64,000 bases of DNA from positions 53,251,208 to 53,315,207 of the forward strand of contig CM053143.1 of the NCBI GenBank assembly GCA_028571685.1, given 5' to 3'. This stretch comes from Heterohyrax brucei. Lineage: Eukaryota > Chordata > Mammalia > Hyracoidea > Procaviidae. This document shows positions 1 through 11,674 of this stretch, in pieces. Made by a program: the position numbers and the translations under genes. Numbering within the stretch: position 1 is the stretch's first letter; each line of letters opens with the position of its first letter. The notes beneath the pieces were generated by a model. It was not told the origin of the DNA and did no database searches. It was given only the letters and a program-made list of their open reading frames with translations.

Positions 1-350
1 GAGTTTCCCTGGAGTATAGCTTGCCTCACTCTTACTCCTTTCATCCTACAAGAGAGAAAAGCACAGAGAAGTAGGCAGAGAACTGGGAAACTCGTACCGT
101 CAAGCAAGCAGCACCGGGAGAAGAGCATGCCCTTCAGACCTGAGGTTTCTATGCCAAGATGCTCCCTGGACAAAGACTGATGCAATATCAGATTTTCCTC
201 CAGAGCCGACAAGGGGGAAAGCCTTCCCCTCGAGTGGACACCCTGAATATGGACATGTAGCCTACTAGACTGTGTAAGAATAATCCTTGATTTGTTAAAA
301 CCATCCACTCTGTGATATTTCTGTTAGAGCAGCCTTAGGTGACTAAAACA
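1..350 (+). mobile_element. MaLR-like LTR, 3' part
   Basis: This is the 3' part of a solo or proviral LTR that starts before the window. It matches the LTR at 47950-48476 along its length, sharing the stretches around 'tttcatcctacaagaga' and 'gatgctccctgg' and the terminal 'tgactaaaaca'. An AATCCTTGATT-type polyadenylation area lies near 270-290. The L1 sequence begins directly after base 350, so the LTR was inserted into that antisense L1. The LTR is non-coding. The ERVL-MaLR assignment rests on the related copy, which is followed by a typical MaLR internal start. Confidence 0.75.
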
Positions 351-753
351 GTATGTGTTTATTGCTGTCATTTTGATGTATTCATTTTTCTGTTGTTGAT
401 GTTTTCTATGATGCTCTTAATATTCTGTTCTGGGTCATTCTTCTTTGTGGGTTGACTTCTCATCTTTTTCAGTGTGGATTTTGTTTATTTATTGAGACTC
501 CTGTATAATGTTTCTTGTTTTGTTATGTCATAGTATTATTTTGCTTTGCAGCTACTCTATGATCCCCATTACTGTTCTAAGTTTAATCCTGACTTTAACT
601 TCTGCATATCTTTTTAATTTCCTCTCTATCTGAAAGAGTTATACCTGCTGTAATACATCCTTCTTTTTAGTGTGATGGTGTCATAGTGTTTGTAATGTGA
701 TCTCTGGTTCTCTTCTTTGAATATTGTAGCTTTGGTTGAGCTTTGTGACTTCC

Positions 754-1950
754 CTATCTGAGCAGGATTCTGGGTGCTGTGTCCTGCATTGCCTTCTTAA
801 GTATGAACTTGATGTTTTGCTTTTCTAAGCAAAGAGCTTCTTTCAATATTTCTCGTAGTTTTAGTTTGGTTTTCACAAAGTCTCTAAGTTTCTGTTTGTC
901 TGCAACTGTCTTAATTTCATCTTCATATTTGAGCAAAAGTTTTGCAGGAGGTATAATTCTTTTTTGGAAGTTTTTTTCTTTCAAGGCCATGAGTGTGTCA
1001 CACCATTGTCTACTTTCCAGCATCATTTCTGCAGAGAAGTCAAACATTAGCCTACATGGCTTTCCTTTGTGTGTTAGCTTTGCTTTAAGCCTCACAGCCT
1101 TGAGGAGCCTCTGTTTATGTTTCATTTTATTAAGCTTGCTTATAATGTGTCTGGAAACCCTGGTGGCGTACTGCTTAAGAGCTACAATGGCTAACCAAAA
1201 GGTCAGCAGTTCAAATCCACCAGGTGCTCCTTGGAAACTCTATGGGACAGTTCTGGTCTGTCCTATAGAGTTGCTGTGAGTCAGAATTGATTCAATCGCA
1301 GTGAGTTTTCTATGTCTTGGTGTCTTTCTTTTGAGGTCTAGTTTTTGTAGAGTTCAATACACACCTTGGAAATCTATGTTCTCTTGTTTCATTGTTTCAG
1401 GGAAGTTTTCTGTCAGCAACACTACAACAATACTCTCTGTATTTTCAGCTATCCCTCCCTGCTTGGGAACTCCAATTATTCATAGACTATTCCTTTTAAT
1501 AGAGTCTCACATTTTTCTTAATGCTTCTTTATTTTTCTTTTTTCTTTTCTCTGATTTCTCTTCATAAATGCTGATGTCAGTTGCTCTATCACCAAGCTCA
1601 CTAGCTCTGGCTTTCTACTCCTCAATTTTGTTCTTTTGGCTTTAGATTGAATTGTCTTATTCTATAATTTGATTATTGATCTGCTAGGTTTCAGATCATT
1701 GATGTTCCATCAGTTCAAATAGCTTGCTTAATTTTTTATGTTGTTCTACTGCATTTTGTTTAGTCTCTAGGAGGGATCTATCTATAATTATTTTCTGCTG
1801 TAAGTCTAATAATGTTAGAAAGGCTTCTTCTTCTGGGAATTTTTGTGTTTATTTTAGGAGTTTTCCAGAGCCATGTTGGACTGCTTCTTTAAGTGATTGG
1901 CTATTGTTTATTGCCTTTATGCCACCTAGAAGTTATTTGGTTTCTCTCAT
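754..1950 (-). pseudogene. L1 ORF1 (RNA-binding chaperone) remnant
   Basis: The C-terminal 123 codons (754-1125) are open and show the L1 ORF1p C-terminal domain: RQWCDTLMALKEKNFQ, then PPAKLLLKYEDEIKT and DKQKLRDFV, which match the conserved RQWnd...YPAKLSF...G.IKTF.dKQKLReF pattern. ORF1p binds L1 RNA as a trimer in the cytoplasm. The likely start codon is the complement of 1948-1950, chosen because the same position starts ORF1 in the copy at 35004. The fifth codon is TAA where the other copy has CAG. A SINE at 1153-1309 interrupts the frame. The gene is dead. Confidence 0.75.
1153..1309 (+). repeat. AfroSINE (tRNA-derived), full length
   Basis: It starts ggaaaccctggtggcgta and has the box-B-like 'cagttcaaatccaccagg'. 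It ends with the RTE-type tail 'gtgagtcagaattgattcaat' and 'cagtgagtttt'. It is inserted in L1 ORF1, where the two sides resume L1 sequence. It is non-autonomous and its tail resembles the RTE LINE tail. Confidence 0.9.
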
Positions 1951-2182
1951 GTTACCTCAACAGGAGCTGAGGCATAGTTCTAACAGGATAATTGATCATC
2001 AGCTTCCTCCATGTACTCTAATAGCTGGCCCCAGTTTTACTCTGAAGTTGTGGTCTCTGCCCCCTAACTAGCAAATGGCAACCCACTTATGGACTCACTA
2101 GGGAGTCAACAGCCAACACTATGAAGCAGATCAGTGAAGTGTGGAGGAGATGCTGCCGGGCCACTTAGCCATCAGCTATCCA

Positions 2183-2250
2183 GCCAAGCCAAAGCCAAGT
2201 GCCGTTGAGTCAGATCCGACTCATGGTGACCCTAGGGGCCAAAGTAGAAC
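2183..2250 (-). repeat. Short RTE/SINE-tail fragment
   Basis: It begins gccaagccaaagccaagtg and continues ccgttgagtcagatccgact and catggtgaccctaggggcc. On the minus strand this is the end of the RTE/AfroSINE tail followed by a (TTGGC)-like terminal repeat. It lies in the L1 5'UTR and belongs to the same class as the fragments at 11605, 32066, 53838 and 54594. No clear target duplication was seen. Confidence 0.7.
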
Positions 2251-3900
2251 TGGTGGTCTTATTTTAAAAAGGTACATTACTGCTAAGTGAGGAGTTGTCC
2301 AATAGCTGCTGAAATCAGTCAGGCACTCAGTTGTGGCAAGCCCCAACTTCCAGCTGGCAACAAAAGCACATCACAGGCTGTCCCTAGATGCTATGATGTG
2401 TTTCAAAGCTGGGACGAGTTATGGCTTTCCTGTCATCCTCTGATAGACCCTACCCATAACTCTAGGCACCACCATCCCATACACATATTTTTTGTTGGAG
2501 AAGCAGTTTTTCAAGACAGGCACTGCTTCTCAGTGTGAGAATTAGCCTCAGCTGAGATCTCTGAGTGGGTGACCCCTCATCTCAGCTGACCAAGATGGAG
2601 TCCCACCTGAGCTGCCCTGACTGCTGTGAAACAGCAGAATCTGTGGTGGAGCTTAGAAACAGGAGGGTGGATGGGCAGTGGTACTCTCAGTCAGCAGCTG
2701 CGCTCTCAAAATGTGACTATCCCAAGCACAGTCTCTCTGCTGTGCTATTTGTGGTTTATTTTAACACTGCAGCTTGACATATTAGTCAGCTCATTTCCAA
2801 TCCCCACCTCCTGGATAACAAAGAAGGTGTCAGTACTTGCAGTTCTCCCAAATGATGAGTCAGCAGAAGCAGGACTTAGAGTGCTGCTCCCTTGTGTTAG
2901 AAAAACGTAGTTTCCTGGTTGCTGGTGGGTAGTCCAATCTGACAACCCTGTGTCAGATTCTAGGGCTTAGTGGATGTCCATGCTACTTCATTCAATTATC
3001 ATTTCAGGCCTTAGTTCTCAGATGGAATCAAGGAGATGTATGTCTAGTCTACCATAGGCAGGGGTGATTGGTGTAGGCATAGGTATCTGGCTTCACATGT
3101 TGAGAAAAGTAAGGGAATGTCAGCCATTTGTATCTATGAGGTAGGCTTGTCCCTATTTCTTAATGCTCATAGATAGATAGCTTTTGCTGCATGACCATGG
3201 GCTCACTGGATCCTGTATTCAGTGCTAAAATCTTTCAAGATCTGATGACCCCTTATGATGGTACACAGGACAAGGACCTGTTTCTATGCCAACTTCCTGT
3301 CCTAAGGGAGTTGGCATATTTATTTGTTTATTTATCTTTCCTTGTTTGTTAAAACTCTTCCCTTTCTAAGTCTGAGAGAATACTCAGGGCATATCTAAGT
3401 GGTCCTACTTCTGACCCAGGTAGTATGTCTGAGTTTGGGTCTTGGTGTAGTACAGAGAAGGGGAGGGGAACCACTGGGGAAAGGGAAAGGATTTAGCCTG
3501 AAGGAAAGTTTTACATCCACAGCTGGTAGGTTTGACTCAAGCCACTTAGCTTTTGATTATCAAATGCCACTTTTCACTGACTCTGGAGATGTCAGTGGGC
3601 TCTCTGTCCTTCAGTCTCTCACACTTACAAAGACACTCTGTAAATACCACCACTTTGATAATCATGTTGACTGCCACAGATCTTCCTGTAGGTTGTAGAT
3701 TCCTGCTGGGGCAGGTGTGGCCAGTCCCAGTACTTCTGAATATACTATCACTTCCCTGTTGCTCAGTCCAATTTCTGAAATTTCCCTTTGATACTCAGGG
3801 CTCTAGAATGTCATATATAATCTATTCACTTGTTTCTGTGAATCTTTGTTGTTTGAGGAATCACAGGAAACATCTCACTACTCTGTCATATTAGCTTGGC

Positions 3901-5733
3901 TCTTGTAAGTTCAACTTTAAATCCTTTTATTTGAAGTCTTTTTATTATTATTATTTTATACATTATTTCAGATCTCATTATTTCTTTCACAAGGAGCAAC
4001 ATTTGGACTCGTTTATATTATTCCAGCTCGTGAATATGAGACTTGCTGTTTTTTCCTTTGGAATCAATTGAAAATTACAGCTTTGAACAGATTAATGAAG
4101 GTAAGGAACTGGTTTGTGAAAAACTGTTCTAAGAACAAATGCCCAGGTTCCTGTAGTAGGGCCATTTCTATAAAGTTAGGTCATTGTTCTCAATATAAGG
4201 TTTCATCTTTGACTCTAATATGCAATTAATTTTTTAAAAATTAAAAATGTTGAAACATAGCACTGAGATAAAGAAATTTGTTATACTTACAAGGCAGCAG
4301 GTTGGTTGAGAGAAAGAAAACCACTTTTATGGGTTGGATTGGGTTTTGGTAATGGACTTATTTCACTGGGCATACTTTCCTCGTGTAAAAACGGAACTGT
4401 TTGCCATTTGTGAGCAGAGTTATGGCAGTGGTAATGAAAAGGGCAAGACTTTAAAATATTCTCTTCTCATGCGGATCCAAAAGTCTATCTGCCAAAATTT
4501 ACTAATTGGATATTTGTTCTCCAAATTATTTACATATCTGCCAAAAGTGCTTTTGAAATTTTTGGCATACGTTACTCTGGATAAAAAGAAATATGAGCTT
4601 TAAAATAATAAAACAGGGTTGAAAATAGCAGCTAAGTGTGTTTGATTTCTTTATGAGCAGCCAATACTTCTATTATTCAAAGTAATTTGAATCCTTTAAA
4701 AAGGATATATATGTGGCACAAAGGGTAAAACAACCTTAGGAAACCTATCATAGCAATACTTCTTATGTTAGGAACTTTGTTACATGAAGGTATCATTTGT
4801 TATTCATTGAAAAGCATTCAATTATAGATGCATGAAATTAACCTCATTATTGCCCAGCCCAGTACTGTCGAGTCAGATCCAACTGAAGTTATTAGGTGAT
4901 TTTATTTCTTAGAAATCATATGGCATTAAGCCAAAGGTAAACATTGGAGAAAGATGATAATATATATGGAGAAATGAACTCTTCAAAGATAAGTATAAAC
5001 AGAACATGTGTTAAATTACTTTTTAAAATTACATGATGTTTAGAGAAAACTCTCATAGAAACATTACTAAGCAAGAAAATTTTGGCCAATATTCAACATA
5101 GCGATAGTGTTTGGTATATATCTACCTGTATATTCCCACCTTATTTTTATTCACTCCTATGTAGTAAAAAATTACAGTAAGACACCAACTATTTCTGATT
5201 CCAGACCTATCTAAATTATTTTTCACCTCTAACTTCAAAGTTTTGGAGCAATTTGACTTAAACTGAAACTGCTCAATTTAACATGAGTTTATGCTCTGTA
5301 CTTTGGCTTAGTGAGCAGAGCCCATCTTGAGTTCAGGATTTTGTAATCTTTGGAATAGTATCAAATTATGTAAGAGCCAGTTTATAAAATGTCCATTTAG
5401 AAGTCCAATGAATTCCAAAGATGATGATTTGCATTTCTAATCTGAGATAGAATTTTAGCTCCAGGTTGTGTAACAACTCTGAAATTTTATTTTCAGGACT
5501 GATGCTGGTCTACGATGATTATTTTTATTTTATGTTTTCTCCATGACTGTATGACAAAGTGGTGAGATAATAATGTTATGAATTGTTCAAGCAAATTTTG
5601 AAGACTAAGTTTGAATGATTATAGTTTCTTCTGATATCAAAACCATTTCATATGTATATATGTATATGTGCATATAATTTGCATTTGGCTGTATAGCTGA
5701 TGCAGATATAGATAGATAGATTCAATGTGATGA
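3901..5733. other. Unassigned AT-rich sequence
   Basis: No gene or family was recognised. The only marked item is a 37-bp tail fragment at 4852-4888 (gcccagcccagtactgtcga...), flanked by a weak 5-bp TTATT direct repeat. A short ATT-rich run lies near 3944-3958. Confidence 0.5.
4852..4888 (-). repeat. Short RTE/SINE-tail fragment, 37 bp
   Basis: It reads gcccagcccagtactgtcga then gtcagatccaactgaa, the antisense end of the RTE/AfroSINE tail. TTATT occurs on both sides (4847-4851 and 4889-4893), but a 5-bp match is weak evidence for a target duplication. Confidence 0.55.
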
Positions 5734-5918
5734 TTGCTGAGTCAATGTCAACTTATAGTGAGCCATGTGTTTCAGAGTGGGACTATAGAGTTTTTAATGG
5801 TTGAATTATGAGATAGATAACCAAATCTTTCTTCTGAGTCATCTCTGGGTAGCCTCCAACTTCCAACCTTTTGGTTAGCACTTAAATACATTAATTGTTT
5901 GTACCACTTAGGGAATCC
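5734..5918 (-). repeat. AfroSINE, diverged, antisense
   Basis: It starts with the tail 'tgctgagtcaatgtcaact', has the core 'ccaaccttttggttagcact' and ends 'cacttagggaatcc'. This is the longer, older subtype with an extra internal block between tail and tRNA part. Confidence 0.75.
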
Positions 5919-5944
5919 ATCAAGTTGGTGTTGTCTCTTCTAAT

Positions 5945-6140
5945 TGTTGTTAGCTACTTAATTTCGACTCATGATGACACTATGCGTGCAGAGTAGAACT
6001 GCTTCATAAAGTTTTCAAGGTCATGATCATGCAGAAGCAGATTTCTTAGCCTGTCTTCTAAGGTTCCTTTGTGTGGGTAAGATAGCCAATCTTTCAGTTA
6101 GTAGTAGACAGCATAAACATTAGTGCCACCTAGGAATTCC
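5945..6140 (-). repeat. AfroSINE, diverged, antisense
   Basis: It runs from the tail 'gttgttagctacttaatttc' and 'gactcatgatgacac' through 'agaactgcttcataaagttt' to 'agtgccacctaggaattcc'. It is the same older long subtype and lies 26 bases after the previous copy, as a tandem pair of independent insertions. Confidence 0.75.
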
Positions 6141-7310
6141 AAATCCAGTAGGTATTGTTTGTTTTGTTTAATTATTTCATTGATTATTTGATTTTAGTAT
6201 CCAAAATTCCAGGTTGAAAATTCTGAGATGAAAACCCTTCTAATCATTTATTCATACAATCTCCAATTTTGAGAACCAAATGTTAAGAGTGTACCCAAGC
6301 AAAACTGAAGAATAAAAGATTGTATCTTCTTTATGGTTCTCCACATTTGCCATTTTTGAGGTTTACACTGTTCTTGTGCCTTTCCACCGTTTCACCTCTA
6401 ACTAATGGATTTTGGAGGGGCACATTTTAATTAATTACACTATACTGTGAACTCCTGTTTGTGTCTCAAGTTTCCTTGATGTTCAGTCTCAAAAATGGAA
6501 TTAAATATTGTCCTTCTTTAAGAGACTTCAAGGGATCAACTACTTTGACACTTGTAAACTATATATTATTGCTTATCACTGTCTACGGCCTATAGACACA
6601 TGTCTGTATAGGATGCTAACATCTCTCCAAAGGAACTAAGGGAAACAAAAACAGAGTAGAAGCTGTTCTTCTCTCTAATTCCAGTCCATTGATTCATTAG
6701 GTATTATTCTTCCCTCTAATATTCGATCTTTTTATTCATAAAAATAATTTCCATTTGGTTGTCCAGCTGCGTCAGACATTAGTGAAAAGTTTCATGTAAT
6801 TAAAGAGAATAATTACACAGGATTTCTTTTTAATGTGCTTTGTATGCAGGTGCCCACAGCTCTGGTTTGTTTGCTTTGTTTCTTTGTCCTCAGGTCTGTC
6901 TCATCTCGAACAAGTTTCTATCATTTGAATCTCCCTTGTGTTGTGGGACGCCTCTCGTCTTACCCATATGGATGAGGATCTTGCTGCTTCTCTGAGTCAC
7001 GTATCAGATTCGAGTTGCTCAGTCTCAAATGACAGGCAGCTAAAAGCAGCCAGATTAGCTCAAACTGCTCATGTCAGATGTTTCCCAGACTGGTAGATTT
7101 TCACATTTACTTGTAATTGTTCCTGGTATTTAGTCCTGTATCAAAATCTTTAGAGCTTTCATATAGGCAAAGATGAGGTGATATTCAAAACAATATAATT
7201 TAAATCTACACTGAAGAGGAGGAATATTTTATTAAATATTATTTTGTATAAATTCAATTATGATGACGCTTTAAGTGATTTGTGGCAATTATAGAGACAT
7301 CTACATTTTA
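6141..7310. other. Unassigned sequence
   Basis: No gene or repeat family was recognised. The part at about 6840-7090 is less AT-rich than its surroundings and has no repeat signature, so it could be tested for conservation. Confidence 0.4.
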
Positions 7311-7469
7311 GGGAAAACCTGGTGGTGTAATGGTTAAATACTACAGCTGTTAACCAAAAGGTCAGCAGTTCAAATCCACCAGACAGTCCATGGAAACTCT
7401 ATAGACAGTTCCACTCTGTCCTATATATTGCTGTGAGTCAGAACTGACTTGACGGCAATGGGTTTGGCT
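7311..7469 (+). repeat. AfroSINE, full length
   Basis: The pattern is clear: gggaaaacctggtggtgtaa, ggtcagcagttcaaatccac (box B region), then gtgagtcagaactgacttga and cggcaatgggtttgg. This is one of the better preserved copies. Confidence 0.92.
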
Positions 7470-7953
7470 TTTTGGGTTATGTTTTACAGTTGTTGTTACT
7501 TAAGTATGAGAAAAGAATAATAATGCTTTTCTTTCCCCAGGACCTAATGAAATTCTTGGAAAAACCGTATTGTCTTCCTGCAGTCTAGTAGCAGAGGCAG
7601 GCAATGTGACAGCTAAGATTCTCAGCTATAAGTAATCTTTGGAGTTAAGGAGGCCTTTATTATTAACAGCTGAAGTAAATTTTTACTGTGGAACATTATC
7701 TTGACAGTTCAGAAATTTCTTTGTTTTGGGACCTCTTTCCTTTTCCCATTATGTCCCAGAAATTTGGGGAAAATAAAAGAAAAAAAAAGGAAACACTCAC
7801 AGATACGCAGGAAAGTTTTTAACAGTGTTTGTCTATTTACAAATTAACATTGTGATCCTTGCAAAGTGCCATATTAAACTTTTATTAGAATCGTTGTGAT
7901 TTTATTACCTAATTACTAAATAGAATCACCTGAGGATAAAGAAAGAAAGGCAT

Positions 7954-8575
7954 TGTCTCCGTGGCCTTTCCTGGAGAGGACAGCATGCTGTTACCAGGTT
8001 CTCAGGTCTTGCTCAGAGTGACTGCAGAGACATAAAACAGATGAAAGTAAAAGAAGAAGTTTAATTCTGTTGGCCAAGGAAAGGAGCACACTGGGACGTG
8101 CATTGCCAAAATGGTAACCCAATCAACAGTTGAAACAGCTTTTGCTAGGGGCAAAAACTGAGGAAAGGGCCTTGTAGGAATAAGCATGGTCATTAAGAGG
8201 TCTGGTCCAAAAAATATTCCCAGGGTTATTCTGTCATCTCCCTTTTCTCAGTCCAAAGAGCAAGATCTTAGGCCTGGACATTTCATGTATGAGGGTCTTC
8301 TCTCCATCCTGAGCCACTGAAGTTTGGCTCCTACCCATGGGAGAAAACTTCTGGGATCATCCAGACAAGGTTAGCGGTTCTGGGCATGTCCAGTGGGTCA
8401 GATCTAGTCTTAACCAGTTCCATGGTCTGCAGCCCCAGCCTCTTGTTTTTCATTATATTGGGCAGGATGTTTAACTAATTACCCAAAAATATCTGGAGAA
8501 GGCAGTTAGAAGGGGAGGTGGCTCATGCTACGATCCTTATAAGGCAGTTAGTTGATTGGCAAGTGTGCCTCAACA
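7954..8575 (-). mobile_element. Antisense LTR-like block
   Basis: The block starts TGTCTCCG and ends CTCAACA, so both strands begin TG and end CA. Near its left end 'aagaagtttaattctgttgg' is an antisense AATTAAACTTCTT-type polyadenylation area, as expected for an antisense LTR. No 4-6 bp target duplication was found and the family was not identified. It is non-coding. Confidence 0.5.
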
Positions 8576-11052
8576 CTGTTGACCTCAGTGTTATTGTCTT
8601 TTACCTGAGTTAATAAAAACTTCATTATCGATATTTTACTCTAGAACTTACCTATGTAACATACAGTGAAGCAGAAATGATTAAATACCTAAATTGTCTT
8701 TTTGTTAAAAAGAAATGATTGTGTGCTGAGGTTCTCAACCTAAGTGTTATGGAACTCAGATAGTCCAGGTATGAGGTTACGTGATAAATCAGCTCTGCAT
8801 TTTTCTCTGTAGAAGGTTGATAGCTTACAAAATATTTTCAAATATAATCTGCAACCCTAAAAATGCTAACATGCACCAATAATAAATATTACAATTAATG
8901 ACATAAAATTTATCGAATAACTATAAGATGTACATTATATTTTGTGCAGGATATTATTTCATTGGAATTGTGCTAGTCTGAGTTGGAATCAGCTTGATGG
9001 CAATAGGTTTTTTTTTTTTTTTTTTGGTCTGACGCTAGTTTGACTTCCACCATCACAGTCTCAGAAAAGGACTTGATTGCTGTTGTATTGTTTGAAAGAT
9101 AATTGCAGAAAGCACAAATGATGGATCTGGGAGAATGGGACAAGGAAAGAGGAAAAGACAATAAAGAAAAAGCAAATAAAAACTAATTAAGTTGTAAGAT
9201 GACTTTTATAGAAAGTACAGAGGTGTTTGATTCTTCAGTGACCTCTGAGAACTGTACAATATCATTCTGCATTGTCCATTGAAAGGCAGGGGATAGAGGC
9301 ATTTATCCACTGGTTCACATCATCACTCATTGATTGAGGGTCATTCCAGTGACCTTAACAACATATTCTCTTCCCTTTTGGATTGTAGCCATGAGAACGG
9401 TGAATGAATTTTGTTTTCAGAGAATGCCATAAGGTAGAAGAGAGTCACAGAGCATGTTCTAGGTGAAATAATGTTTTTCAAACACAGATCTGCCCACTAC
9501 AAAAAAGTCAAAGTGAATTGCAGGATATGTGACATGAGACACACAGGGCACATCTGCATTAGTGACCAAAGAGAATCATATGATTACTAAAACATAGCTA
9601 TGTGAAACATCAAAATATTAGAGTATATATTAAAAACATCTATTTTATGACTGTGTATATTTCACATTATTTCAACTTTTCCACTTGTTAAAATTCCATT
9701 TAAAATTGCAACAACTTACGTGAAATGATTTTGTACTTTTATTTCTAGTTAGGTTTTTGCCAACAAGATTCATTCAGCAGTTTTATGGTATGGCACAAGT
9801 GTCTGCTTTTATGTTAGCAATAGAATGAAGTAAAGGATAGTCAAGTGTTTTCAGGTCGCCATTATCTGCAAAGGCATAGGTGAAATTTTATTCTGTCCAC
9901 ATAAATTTTCTGATTCTTTCATCTCAAGTAGAGTAACATCAGAAAAGCACAGAGCAGTGCCAATTCTAAGCAGACCCTTTTTTTAATACAAGCAAACTTG
10001 GTGAGTGTATCTATGATGAATGGAAGAAAACAGAATTCTGTAGAAACATGTGGTATTTGTCCATGTATCACACAGAGGCATAAACATAGTATTCTTTCAG
10101 TCTTTCCTCTGTCAGATGAAATGTGGTATACAAGGTATGGGAAACATGTTTCACAATATCTGTGCCTACTCTAACAGAAAAAGTTAAATGTTGTTTACCC
10201 ATCTTGTCTGTAAGCAATGCCAATGCAGCTGCATGTCTTGAATTTGTTTATTCTGAAGTTAGGAGGAAGAGAGTGTCTAGACAAAAGAATTGTTCTCTAA
10301 TTTCTTGCCATTGTCAGTCAAAACCAGCATGTTCCTTGCACCACAGCGCTGCCCTTAGGTGTGAGCTCTTCAGGTTATGTTGAAGCTGATAAAGTCATAA
10401 GACATAGCTAGTTCACCTAGTGAGAAAAATAGGCCTTCCTGGCAACAAGAAAGCAAAGAACAAGCAGCTAAACCCTTAAATGTTTAAGAATGGGGATTAA
10501 ATTTGTTTCTTTCCTTTCTCTTTCTGGCACTGTCGCAAATGAGTAGATAAATCCAAGAAAAATAGAAAACACACAAATATTATGAACATAAGTCATGCTG
10601 GTCTCAAAATCCCTACAAAATACATCATACATAACAGTTGGCCCATATGTCCTTGAAATGAAAAAAGAAAATGCTCAACAGATTTGAGTATTCTATGAAA
10701 GATTATTTGAAGATGCTATTATTTTTTTAAAAAAGGGATTTGACCATTTGGTTATTTTAAAGTAGAATTGGGAGGTTTCTTGCAGCTTACTTTCCAGTTC
10801 TTTGATCACTCAGCCATTTCATAGGTTTATAATCTTAGCGTTATATTCAGAGAATGTTTTTAGGAATAGCATTATAAAAACAAAACTACTCTGTAAATTT
10901 TTAGCACCAAATCCACAGTAAAACAATTCTGTTCTGTATCATGGTACATTATGAAAATTGTCTGTTTTACATTTTATCCATTTATAAAATTTCCCGTATC
11001 ATATTGAATATAGGCAATACTGTTACCAAATAAACTCTGGGTTTATGCCACC
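8576..11052. other. Mostly unassigned sequence
   Basis: I see no gene. It contains a SINE tail-only fragment at 8978-9025 with a T run. The open stretch at 10123-10383 (+) matches no family I recognise and is within the chance range for such sequence. Confidence 0.45.
8978..9025 (+). repeat. SINE tail-only fragment with T-rich end
   Basis: The stretch ctgagttggaatcagcttga tggcaatagg followed by a run of about 18 T is the 3' end of an AfroSINE without any tRNA part. It is either an extreme 5' truncation or a tail-only insertion. Confidence 0.65.
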
Positions 11053-11515
11053 TGTCTCAAAGCTAATTTCTGAGACAGGAGGTTGGGTAAAAATAATCGA
11101 AGATTTATTTGCAAGGTGACATTGCAAAGGGGTAGGGGGAATTCTCATCCTCAGAGATTGTCTGCTTTTGTCAGGCAAGCTCAGGGGTTTTTAAAGGGAG
11201 AGATTGCATGCAGGTGCAGGGGTAGGTGTGAGGGGAGAAACAGTGGGAGTGGGGCAGGCTTCAAGGGTCCAGGTCTTAGGAACAGAGATTCAGAGGCTCT
11301 CAATGGTCACCTGAGCAGGAAGTCATCACACTGGTGCCTCCACTTGTTTGACGATCCTAAGAAGAAGGCTGCAAAGGTTTTTAACCTTAGTGGCTCCTGT
11401 AAGTTAATGTGTGATTTCCTGCCCAAGCCAGGCAGTGTTAGGAAGGTAGGAAATTTAAGAAGAACAGGTGAAGAATTAATGCTGAAAAACAGGTAAAGAG
11501 TTAATCCTGACTGTC
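11053..11515 (-). mobile_element. Antisense LTR-like block
   Basis: It starts TGTCTCAAAGC. An antisense polyadenylation area (gaagatttatttgcaaggtg) lies near the left edge, and purine-rich G-rich sequence follows, a layout typical of an antisense LTR. The right edge is uncertain. The open frame at 11083-11496 (+) is most likely a by-product of the GC-richer composition and resembles no protein I know. Confidence 0.5.
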
Positions 11516-11604
11516 TACTTCAATCCCTTTTATTGTTTGAAAATGGTGCTTTTCAGCCTCTGCTTTCAATACAACTTTTAATTTTACTCTATGTGTTGTA
11601 TTTA

Positions 11605-11666
11605 GCCAAGTCAAGTGCTGTCGAGTCGGATTCGACTCATGGCAACCCTAGGGGCCAGGATAGAAC
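11605..11666 (-). repeat. 62-bp RTE/SINE-tail micro-insertion with TSD
   Basis: The insert runs from gccaagtcaagtgctgtcga to gccaggatagaac. It is flanked by an exact 8-bp duplication TGTATTTA at 11597-11604 and 11667-11674. On the minus strand it is the end of the RTE/AfroSINE tail plus a TTGGC-type terminal repeat, cut off after about 50 bases of tail. Confidence 0.85.
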
Positions 11667-11674
11667 TGTATTTA

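Larger units (their letters stand above)
351..3900 (-). mobile_element. Antisense L1 LINE: ORF1 and 5'UTR part
   Basis: Read on the minus strand this is the inter-ORF region (about 351-750), ORF1 (about 754-1950) and a long 5'UTR (about 1951-3900). It aligns by eye with 33605-36020 of the other antisense L1. The end near 3880-3900 reads, on the minus strand, like the usual L1 start (gagccaagatgg-like). ORF2 would lie left of the LTR, outside the window. A SINE splits ORF1 at 1153-1309 and a short RTE/SINE-tail fragment sits in the 5'UTR at 2183-2250. The element is inactive. Confidence 0.8.

Noticed and set aside
779..1279. 166-codon open frame on the plus strand
   Set aside because: It is the antisense shadow of the L1 ORF1 C-terminal part and runs on into a SINE.
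1153..1309. tRNA gene, because of box A/B-like sequence
   Set aside because: It is the tRNA-derived head of a SINE with an RTE-type tail, repeated many times in the window. No cloverleaf is kept.
10123..10383. Cys-rich 86-codon open frame
   Set aside because: Cysteines have no regular spacing, there is no recognisable domain, and the length is within chance.
11083..11496. 137-codon open frame on the plus strand
   Set aside because: It lies in an LTR-like block of raised GC, where stops are rarer. The Lys/Arg-rich product resembles no family I recognise.
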